Shown: positions 39,101-51,100 of the stretch, one piece after another
How positions within the stretch are numbered: the first letter of the stretch is position 1
How the letters are laid out: each line of letters starts with the position of its first letter
DNA from: Antedon bifida
Lineage: Eukaryota > Echinodermata > Crinoidea > Comatulida > Antedonidae
Direction: 5' to 3'
Assembly: GCA_963402885.1 (NCBI GenBank)
Contig: OY727100.1
Coordinates: 11,501,395-11,565,394 of the forward strand
Length of the DNA stretch: 64,000 nt
The notes under the pieces: generated by a model
Databases searched by the model: none
Seen by the model: only the letters and a program-made list of their open reading frames with translations
What the model was told of the DNA's origin: nothing
Program-made: the position numbers and the translations under genes

Positions 39101-42100
39101 CTAATGAATTAACATTAGGAAATAAACACAGCAGCCATTGAGCTTTTAAGCAGTCGATTCCCATGTCTCCACGTTTTCAACAAGTCTCTATAAATATTTA
39201 TTATTGCATGAACATGCTACAGTAGTAACTTTAAAACGAGATATTCACATGGTTAAAACAGCATTTCAATACAGCATCAATTTATTTATCGACAATTCTA
39301 TTGCGATAGCAAATTGGCGAAGTAGTGATAAATTTGTATTTGTATCCTCCAGACTTTAGGAATTCCAATTTGTGTTTTAAATGTAAAATCAAGTCCAGTT
39401 ACATTGACTATTAAATAATCCTTGGAAATATAGAGGCAAAATAGGCCGACCTAAGAAAATCTGGCAAAAAGAGACCAAAATGAATAGCTCTACCTGAAAT
39501 TACAAGAAGACGACAGCCATGATAGAAGACTGTGGAAGAAGGCACTTGATGATGGCACACCTTAGACGAGGTCAAAACCATAAGTATTTAAAAATACATT
39601 CTGAAACCATACTTTCCAGAAAACCCAGACATTTTGTGGTAGCCAAAGGATGTTGAATTTTGAAAGGGTTGGGAATATACAAACTCAATAGTTTCTGAAT
39701 TATCCAATACATGTTTCCTATCGTCTCCTATATAATCCTAAAATCTTAAAAACATTTCCTTAGATTTTGCTTACAACATATGAACAGTCCAAAATAGAAT
39801 GTGCTGTTAATTACTGCATCCAAATTCTGTAGTTATCCCAATTAAATCAATTTCCTCGTCACTATATAATCCTGAAGAACATGTCTGTAAACTTGGCTTA
39901 CAGAAAAATTCAAAATAAAACTTGGTGTTAATTACTATCCAAATTCTGTAGATATCCCAATTCAATGTATTACTTCCTATATAAATAATCCTGATGTCTA
40001 CTGTAGTAAAACTGTGTGAAGAATATATTTCCGTAGTACTTACTGGTTGACTGGAGTTATGACTGGAAAGTCACACAAACCGTTACAGCCAAACAATTTC
40101 TGATTGACAACTGCAAGTCAAGGTCAGCGCTTTACAAATGTAACCAATAGAGACACATGTATTTTACTGATAGGATCCTTGTTAAAATGCCTCTTGATGT
40201 CTGATAACTGGGTCAAAGACTTTTGATATAATAGTTACTAAAAAATGTTTTACATTTTCAAACAGAATAATCAGTAATATGATGATAAATAAATGAATAT
40301 ATAGATAATTAATGGAAATTGATAATTTATAGACCAATGTGGTATAACTACAGAATAGGCAAGAGTGTAAAATTAATTTCAGTCTTCTCTGCTATGGAAA
40401 AATCTAAGAATAACCATTTAATTAATGTCATTGATTAATTGTTTATGTCATTTCATTTCAATTCATCTTTTTATGACCCTTTGCTTTTTGTTTTTTTTGA
40501 CTGGTACAATAAAATGTATCAATTTTTTACAACACAGTATTTTATTTAAAACTAATTTTAGATAAATTTATGATTTATATTCGATGGTAGTAGAATACTT
40601 ATAACCGGACAAAGAATTTAACTGGGTGTTTCATTTTATTTTACTGTATATACAGTACAGGACCCAAAATAAAGTGACCATTGCCACAAATCGTCTTAGA
40701 CTATCAGTAGAGACAAAAATATATTAAGAACCAAAGCACACACAGCAAGGTGCCATTAGCATGCCATTAGTCAGGAAAGAGAACACTATAGTATTTTTTC
40801 TGTTGATTGTTCAGTGCTTGAGGTGCACTGCATTGTGTACTATATTAAATTTAACATTCAATTGTTATTATTATTTTAATTTTTTTATGTAACTAAAATT
40901 GTCAGTTATGGTGTTGGGAATGGACCCTTATGACCAATCATGTGCCTTAGTGGGCTGTCTACCAAGTATACCACAGAAAAACACTCGCATTCAGTATATA
41001 GCGACGTTTGTTGAAATACACAAAGTATAAATTCCTCTACACTTATTCTAATCTATAGTATTTACTGTAGAATTTCGTCACTTGTACTAAAATACAAGTT
41101 TATTCTCAACCCCTAAAAGTATATTTCTATTTTCTTTGTTACAATTGCTACAGCTGTCAAATGGTTCATTAATCCTGACCGCCTCTTGGCCCACTACAGC
41201 GGATTATTTTCATAACGTTCTTTTAATGCCAATTGTAAAATTCTCTCGCATATTTGACCTTCAAACCCAGTTGGAACATGAAAAAATTATAACACCATGG
41301 TGGTTGTAAAAAGTGTAAATACTTCCACAGGTGGAACAATAAGACAATTGGTTGGAAATGAAAAAATATTATAAATGTTAAAAGTTAAATGTGATAAATG
41401 TTATTCCTTAATTGTATCATTCAAATCTAATGACCGATTGACAAGATGTTGACACCAGGTTTTTAAGTCATGGAGGTAAATAAAAAAAATACCTCAATAT
41501 TTAGACTAATTTAAGTGGCTCTTCATTCATTATGCAACTTAAAATGACACGATTATATAAAGTAACAACCAAAATACAACTTAGACACCTGAGTGATACA
41601 GGTGATATATACAAAGAGTAAAACACTGTAAATGTTTATCCTATTAGTTACAATAATATCCACCATATACAATACAATATAGTAAAGTAATATGGATACC
41701 TACTGTACAGGGTACATCACAGCTGGTTTAAAGCTCTGTCTACACTATCAAGCTTTACTTTTAATGGACATGATGATGTCATATCACTACCATATTTGGG
41801 CATATCACACTTTTTGTCAAATTAGTTTGATAGTGTAGACAGAGCTTAAGATTAATACTACTAAGCGTGAATTAATAAATTATTTTGTACCAGTGTAAAC
41901 TTTCCAAAAAATGATTACTGATGACTGTCAGATATTAATATAAGAGATAATTCAACTTCAATTAAAATTGGAAATGGAAAAACGTAAAAACATGTCCTCT
42001 GAACAGAAATAACAACTGGGTGACAAATGTGAAGTACAGTAAGTGGTCCAATCATAGAGGTAACAAAATATACTGTCCTCCATGGTCGAATGCTGAAAAA

Positions 42101-45100
42101 CTCAGAGTCAGAATATTAAAATCCACTCAGAATGGCAAATAATAAAGACTAACCAAAATGCTGAAATGATGTTCCACAATAAAGACATAAGTTCCATAAT
42201 ATAAATCATAATGAACTTACAATTACATAAAAAAAAAAAATAGTTTGAACTTGCGAACTCAAAAACTAAGAGTCAAAGATATATCCAAATCCTGACAAGA
42301 TACTGTATTATAAGTAAAAATATCCAAGTATGACATCCATAGAAACAGGAATACAGAGTATTGTTAGCGATGCGTTTGTTACGAAAAATGATATTTAAAA
42401 TCCATAAACTAAAGTATGGCAGACTAACAGATGACAGTCCAATACCACTATGTTTATCAAAACACTCAATCAAACTAAACTCAATCTTCTGGAACCAGTC
42501 ATGCGTGAGGATACTTCAATCTACCACATGATAATGAACAAAAATGGAATAATCTGATGACCTTTGACATAATAATATTGATCATTTAGCAATAAAGCTA
42601 ATGTTATGACTAAACATTACTTTCAATATTGAACGACTTGTGCAAAGTGGGATATAAAAGATGAAATACAGTATTTATTCGGTTAAATTACTTTTTTATT
42701 ATAATTTTAGGAAAGTCCATTCAATCAATAGGGATACTGATCATCATTGTTTTCATATCTTAATCAGATTAATCAATAGTTTGATTTTTTCTAAATCATT
42801 TGTCCCCTATGAATAAAATGATGCACCCAATCCTACAATGTTCTCTTGTTACAAATAGAATACCTACTAAATTGGGATGTTCCTTGAAAGGGGGTCGGCC
42901 GTAGTATTAAAACATATTGGCTCTTGTTCATTTCATGGGCAATTGTTCCTTTTAATAGGGATGTCATAAAGGAGGGTTCTGCTACATTTCAATTAATGAC
43001 ACAAATAGGCCGTTTATTAATATTATTTTATATTCTAAATATAATATTCAAAACAGAATCATCATTCAAAATAAATTGTTATATATTGTTTGAAGGTTTG
43101 CATGGCGAAATCAAATGTTGATATAAAGTTTGCGGTACACCACGTGTATTAGTTCTGAAAAGAAATGTTGTTAATTAATATTTTCATTTAATTTTTTTAA
43201 TTTACTGCAAAATGTTTGCATAATCTGAAAACGTGGTAAAAAGAATATCAATTTCATTGTGTGTATACACCAAAGCGTACATCAAACCATATATTATCAA
43301 TATAGAAATATCGCACTTCAAAAATGTTCAGTGAATACAAAATTATAGAGGGCAGCATTTAACAATGATTGAAAGTCAGAATGAGTCACCAGGTTAACTC
43401 CCAAATGTACTGTGTACAATTTCCATGGCAACATAATGGGCTATTCTATTCACCAAACAAAGGGAATTTATTATTTCAACAACATGATATTCAATTAATT
43501 ATGTCATGTAAAGGTTTGGGTGTGTGGAAGGTGGTTGAGTCATATATTCTGTTGTATAATGTCAACACTGTAAATTATGAATGGGATTTCAATGAGTGCT
43601 TAATTTCACTACATATTTTTCTTAAGTTAATCTTCAACTCTTAGCTGGAATTTGTCAATCTTAGCATGGAGTTGATATTAAGCTCTGTCTACACAATCAA
43701 ACTACAAAAAGTGTGATGTGCCAAATATATTATTAGTGATATGGCAAAATATGGTATATGACGTCATAATACAACATATGCGCACATCAAATTTATTTGT
43801 CCCATAAAGTTTGATAGTGTAGACAGAGCTTTAGATTTAACTAATTAACAACTCCCTGATCTTAAAACTCATTTTTACCATGAGAAAAATGTTGAAATAT
43901 AACAATTTATTTTACTATAAAAGATCTCTAAATAAATGCATTATAGCATGGAGGTTAAAAAAAAAATGTTACCTCCATGATTATAGGTACAGGTACTAAC
44001 TCACTAAGTTATCAAAAGAATCGCCAAAATAATGTTTTAAGTAAAGTTGAAATCAAGATTAGAAATGAAATTTTGTTTTCTTATTTTAATTTTACGTGCA
44101 TACTACAATACATTTTTTTATAATGAACAAATGAAGAGTATCATTATAGTTTGGAGGACAAATTATAATTGTTATTATGCCTTTTCTTGTCTATGATTTT
44201 TAACTATATTCTTCCCATCTGGCATCACTTATATACTTTTTTAAAAAAACAATAACACAATTTAGAACTACATGGAAGACTCAACAGTACAAGCAGTACA
44301 TATTATTGATCATTAAGTGAGATCCGACTATTCTTTTATCCTTTAAGAGGATGGCATTGTCCTGCAGATTTCCCAGTTGGATAGACACAAAAGAGATGAT
44401 GTAATGTACTGTACAGATCCATTGATAAAATTCTTTAGAGATTGGTCAGAACAGTAATGTATTGTGTTTGGCACATGTAGATATCTCAGTTCTCCGTTTA
44501 CTAATAGGTAATACATAGTATGTATATACTAACTATAAACAACCATCATTGCTGTTAAAATAAAGCAAAGTAAAACAAAAGTATTTTTAAAAAATGACAA
44601 CAAAATACATTTTATAAACCAACTTAGATTGCTACAGAAAAGGCCTGATAAGGAACGTTTTCATTACAAAATGTTGATTAGCCTTAAAGACCCCTTCCCT
44701 GCAATTTTGGACGTTTTTTGGAAAATAATACATATATCACTTTAAAAACATTAAACCATGTCATTCCTTGTCTTAAATGTACGTTTTATGGTAAATTATG
44801 ATAAAAAGTGAGAAACAATGCACTACCTAAGTAGCTCGCGGCGATCGACCTTTCGTGGACGGTCTTAGGCCTAGCCTAGCTAGGCTTAGTTTTGTAGGCC
44901 TAGCTGGTAAACATTGGTAACGTACAAACATCGTACGCTAGCTATATACCTAGCCTGACGTTGTATAGTTGCTGCATTATTAATTGTCTTTCTATTTTTG
45001 CCAGACTCCGTTGATACAAATTGGGGAAAACCCGGTATTTTCGCTGAAAAGTTAGGAGTCTTCCATTTGTTTTGGCCTCACAATCGATCGAAAAGTGGGC

Positions 45101-48100
45101 GAATTACAGGTGAAAAACAAAAATATCAATCCGCGCGCAATGCATTTTGGGATTTATAGCGGGCCGCTATAATTATTAGATTCGACTTATTTTTCACATT
45201 TTTAACCGTTTAAAGACGAAAAAAGTTATCGCAATAGGACCATATAGTATTATTTTTACATTAAATATAGTTTGTGATCTTAAATTAGATCTAAAAAACG
45301 TAGGGAAGGGGGCTTTAACTGCTTATCAAACTGAATTTGTAGCAGGAAACAAATGTTTGTATTTTAATTTTAGGCTATACCATTTGATAAATGATTATGA
45401 TTATTGTACAGTAGCAATAAGGTGGTATTGTGTAGCAAATTTTCCCTAGCCTGAATATTGAGTTTATGGGAAACACATCTGTACAGTAGAGTACACCTTC
45501 TATACTGTTCTGGTCCTGCAGACAAAATCTGACTGAGTACCAAACTCATGCATAGAATTGTCTTTGGCATTTGATTTAAGATAGAATCTTCTGATTACTA
45601 AATTTAATAAAAGTTTACTAACACTACCTGTAGCCTACTACTACTCATTGAACAATCAACACTGTCAACTCATACAAATATTCTCCTCATTCAACTCGTA
45701 AACATTCATTATTTGAATAATTTCAATATTACTGTAGTATAGTTGATTGAAGATTACTACAGGCCCCTTAAACTTTACAAAACTAAAAAAAATCTTAAAA
45801 CGACAAGAAACTTTCAAAATGCTATAAACAACCATAACATAGCCGATATTTTTTTTCTATACATCCATCATAAAATTGATGAAAACATTCTCGTTTTATG
45901 ATCAATCACTGCCAAGAAATAAAATAATGATTTGTTGAAATGAGGAAAACCATAAATGTTTGTTGAAATGAGAAAAAAAAGGGCTTTAAATTATGCCATA
46001 ACATTTGATAAAAGTTAATATATTGAGATATTGCAACAGAATGGAGAATACAAATTGAGTAGACACTATGAATCATTGCATAGTCATCTCGTAAAAATAT
46101 TATTTACACACACCTAATAAGGATGGTTAGATTTTACTGTAACCATCCCATAGTAATGATTCCACTACTGTAGCTTTATAATTAGAAAATAATTAGTAGT
46201 AGAGTACTAATGTTGCTAATGAGAGACCTGAGGCCAGTCAGTATTCAGTAATAAGAAATACAGTATACAAAAGGAAAGTTTTTACTGTATATAGAACAAA
46301 CTTCCACGTAGAATCCCTTCAGTAGTGTTAGTGTGTACGTTAGTTCAAAATATATTTGCAGTATTCACAGGAAGGGGTGCTGCAACTTACAAATTATTGA
46401 GATAATAATCAAACATATTAAGAAATTTAGCATTACACTAGTAGTACAATAGACAACTCTTTTTTTCAGAACTTCACAAGTAAAACATTTATAAGCTAAC
46501 ACAGGCTTTGTAACACAGTATAGCATATGAAGAAAAGAGGAGTCAAAGGAGGAACTATCTAATTCAACTACTGCTCATGACAATTATTGTCTATTCCAAG
46601 ATATATTACAACCTTGAACTGAGTGAAACTACTACTGTAAAAAGTGTAAATTCCCAAGGGTAAAATACACTCATTATACAAAAAGTGTAACAGTCAAAAC
46701 ATTGCTTTAATACTGTCACTTATTCCTGTATAGAGTATATTAAAATTCTAGACAAGAATAATGAGGAATATTTTAAAGCAAAGGCATTAATAAATTAGAG
46801 ATAAATATGCAGGCTGACTGATTTAAACATTAAAGCAAAATGACACATTTGATTAATGCGAGACTACATCCTGGATATATAGCAACAGAAAGGCTAAATG
46901 AGAGATTACCTCAGATACTGTTAGTTTGTATTCTAATATACATACTCACAGAAAGAGAGGTGCACAAAGAACAACCACCTAAATAATACACATGGACCTA
47001 TTTACAGTAGGTCCATGATTATACAATATTGACAATGACATTAAGTAGAAGCCTAATTGTCATTGACACTTACAGGGGTTGGCAATACAATAATAGTGTT
47101 AATTAAAATATTTGACTTGGTTTGTTCAAGGAGAAAATGTCAAAGAAGATGATCAATAATATGATCAGCAAAATCATTTTTAAAAGTACTTTAATAGTGG
47201 ATACAGTACAACTGTAGAACAAAGTGTTTTAAAAAACAAGAACTAGGAAGACGACATAATAAATGTAGGTTTCTCAATCCATGTTCTTTTTTTCAATCTA
47301 TGTTCTTATTTTTCAATCTATGTTCTTATTCTTCAATCTATGTTCTTATTTTTCAATCCATGTTGTTATTCTTCAATCCATGTTCTTATTCTTCAATCTA
47401 TGTTCTTATTTTTCAATCCATGTTGTTATTCTTCAATCCATGTTCTTATTCTTCAATCTATGTTCTTATTTTTCAATCCATGTTTTCATTTTTCAATCCA
47501 TGTTCTTATTCTTCAATCCATATTCTTATTTTTCAATCTATGTTCTTATTCTTCAATCTATGTTCTTATTTTTCAATCCATGTTGTTATTCCTCAATCCA
47601 TGTTCTTATTCTTCAATCTATGTTCTTATTTGTTAATCCATTTCTTATTCTTCAATCCATATTCTTATTTTTCAATCCATATTCTTATTCTTCAATCCAT
47701 GTTCTTATTCTTCAATCCGTGTTCTTATTTTCCAATCAATGTTCGTATTCTTCAATCCATGTTCTTATTTTTCAATCCATGTTCTTAGTTTTCAATCCAT
47801 GTTCTTATAAGTCATAATTCATACAAGTTGACGATTTAACTAAAAATTCCATGAATTTAGAACTACTGTACAATACAGTATCATTAAATCTATTTTGGAG
47901 TGGTTGGAATAATGGAAAATCTACAGTAGCATGGTTATTTCAATATGATTCATAATTTATATCAGTCAGTTAATTCATCAAGTAATAAATTGAATATTCA
48001 TATTGAATATTCTAAAGATTAATTCTAAAGCTAATAAAGTACCATCTGGCTGGGCTTGTAGTTTAACATGACTGGTATGTAATATGACTATTATGGTCTA

Positions 48101-51100
48101 TCAAGTATGGATGCATTGAATAACATACTGATGAAAATCTGAAGGTAGTTGGTGAGCATTCCGGAACTTTGGCCAAGCAAACACTTGACATGTTTGTATT
48201 TTACCAGAGTATAGACATGTTCTTCATATTGAAATTAAAATATAATCCATTGTTTATACAGTAATTGAGTACAGTAGAATGGATCAAGATATCCAACTTA
48301 AATACAAAAATATCACGCTACAGTATTATTACTGTACGATACTTTAGGCCCAGGTACTGTATCCATTCATCTGGTGTGACCTTAATAATACAGTAGTTCT
48401 CAAAAACCAGTAATATACTGCACATTCACCATGTTAACACTCAGACAGATGTGTGCTGATCTGGCAGGCGCTGCACTACTGGCTGGCATGGAGAACCTAC
48501 AGTAATTTGAATTTCATCAGTTTTCAGTTTAAGCTTGAGGAAGATATTAAATACCTTTACCTTATTACCTTTTAACTTTAGATTTTGAGATTACTTTGTT
48601 GGATCTCAAAAATATTTAAAATAAAAAAATTTCAATTACAGTTTGTACCCCTAATAATAAGGTCACTTTTGGGTCAAAGTGTACTCTTATTACTAGGGGA
48701 GCCCCATGAATAGTGGTTGGCCGTAGTGTTATTTAAAACATGTTCCTCATGCATTTCACAGAAAACAGTCCCCCAAAGGAAATATCCAAAGTTGGTAACT
48801 TGAAATGAAACAACAATATCAAAACAAAATACACAATGTTTTATTGAATGTTCAGTCTACAGTATGCTTTATTGTCAATCATATTGAATCACAGTATGTT
48901 GTACAGTATTAATTAGATAAAGTAAATAATCATTTGAATAGAAATAATGGTAATTTATGTAGTATTTGATAAATAACCTTTAGACAGCTGTTTTAATGGC
49001 AAACATTGGGGATTACGCTTGGGATGTAAAATATTTCCAAAACGATGTTTAAATCTGCTTGAAAAGCAGGAGTATCACTTGAATGAAATGTCCACATCAA
49101 TTTGTAACCTAATGATAAATGATTGCATATTGCTACACAACCTTCAATAATTACCTCATCTCAGTGCTGTAAATGTAGAAATTCTCTGAACTTAAACATT
49201 CAACTACAGTATGTTTGCTTGTAGTTTTTAAACTAGAGTTTATTGTACAGGCTATTACAATTTGAGTTTAGCAATAGCAACAATTATACATTTAGTATTT
49301 TGTGGTATTATTCTGGGTTTTTTTTAAAGATTTCAGAATTAATAATTAAAGCCATGTGAATAAATGTATTAGAACATTTTTTAATTCTCTTGTGAATTTT
49401 TAAACTATACAGTAGCTTGATAAATTTTAAAATTACAACATAAATCTCTCCAAATAATAAACTTACTTTTCATTTTACAATTCATGTTAAAAAATCCTGT
49501 TGATTGCAATTCTGCATACAAAATTATGAATATTTAAAAGTGATTATTTCTGAAATTATTAAGAACAAGATTCTACTTACTGTCCATTCCTGCCATTGAG
49601 CCGATGCTCCCTTCACTGACCGTGCTCCTGCGACAGGTGAGCTACGATGACCATTGGTATTCATATTTCACCGCTTCTTCAAACTGGCATAAAGTTATTC
49701 AATTCTAACACGTTTTCATAAAAAAGTACACTGATGACATCTTTATAAATATCCAAGGAGATTCAAAATACAGTCCAATATATTCAGTTGCACAGTTGTG
49801 TATGTCAATAATGAACTAAATTCAAAATTGTGTTTTCAATTGTTCGAGGTAATTTTTGTAAGTCTGATTTGTTTTTCAACTTTTAAACATTTAACCAGAT
49901 CAGATTAAGAGTTTTTGATATACAGTAGTAGTAATTCACAAACATTTAATGCTTGGGAAATTTTGTATTCTTTAAAATTGGATTTTTACTATGAATTTGA
50001 TTATTATACAATATGGCATATTTAAATTTTTAAATTCCACTTTTAAAGTTATTTATTCAATTTAAGAACTGAGTGTGGAAATAACTATTACACTACTGCA
50101 GTAGACCTACTTTATATTTTGCTGTTAATTGCAAATAAACATGTTAATTTAAGTCCTTACAGTAAAAATGAACATTTTTACTGAACACACGTTTTTAAAA
50201 CTTAATTGTTAATGTTATATTATTGGTTTTTAAATTATATTATAATTTTATTTGTAATTTTAATTGTTTGATAAAAAAAAATTTTCATACATGCAGCATT
50301 TAATTATTATTTGTTGTATATTTTATGTTTTTAATTTGGATTTATGATAGTAAAGTAATGCAACGTTTCAAGGCTTTAGCTATATCAAGGTGTTGTGTAT
50401 ATTGCACATAATGTTCTGCTCAGTTACAACTTGCTCATGGCTGCAGCAGGTGAAAATTGTCCTAATTCTGCAAGAAAAAAAGATAGATATTTTTAGAACA
50501 CCCTGTAGCATCTGTCTGCTAATTATGCAAACTCTTACCACAAAATAATCTGATTAGGGCCTAGGCCTATTTTAAAAGGGTAGGCCCTAGGTGTTCCTTG
50601 CCCTTCTTAGTTATTAATAATATAGATAGGCCCTGGAGCATGGAGGTACCTCCATGCCCTGGCCTTGATTATAGGGCCTAGCCTAGCTAGAATTTATAAA
50701 AATAATTAGGGCTTATTAGGCCTATAGCTAGTAGGCCTACATCATTATCTAGCCCTGTTATTATGGCAAATAAATAATTTCCCATAAAATGACGCTTTCA
50801 CTTCGACCATTCAAGCATGTAAAATACCCTCGACTGGGGGAACGACTGGGCCCTGTCTCGGTTGTGTGACCAGGCAGCCTAGCTAGCACGACTAACTAGG
50901 CCTAGGCCTAGCCTCTAGCCTAGGCCAGGCCTAGCCTAGGCCTAAAATATTAATGCTATTTAGCCTAGCATTTATGACTAATAACTAATCATTTCTTAGT
51001 AATCAAAAACAAACACAAGACATAAGAGGAACTCTGATAGAAATTAGGCTGAAAAACTTACAATTAAACACGTTTTATAAGTTGATAGAAGATCTTTTTC

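Larger units (their letters stand above)
31051..49580 (-). other. Large DIXDC1 intron region
   Basis: About 18.5 kb with one coding exon candidate (34284-34520) and otherwise repeats: MITEs, minisatellites, a TTAA element and tRNA-like SINE pieces, listed separately. Other open frames are short, lack splice sites or are repeat by-products. Short TACAGTA/TACTGTA strings are very common through the region. Confidence 0.7.

Noticed and set aside
43369-43644. 91-codon + strand frame
   Set aside because: Starts without ATG, sits in a DIXDC1 intron beside a MITE, no splice sites and no known similarity.
47281-47817. 178-codon + strand frame, longest in the window
   Set aside because: It is the translation of a 20-bp tandem repeat; two other frames of the same stretch are equally open.
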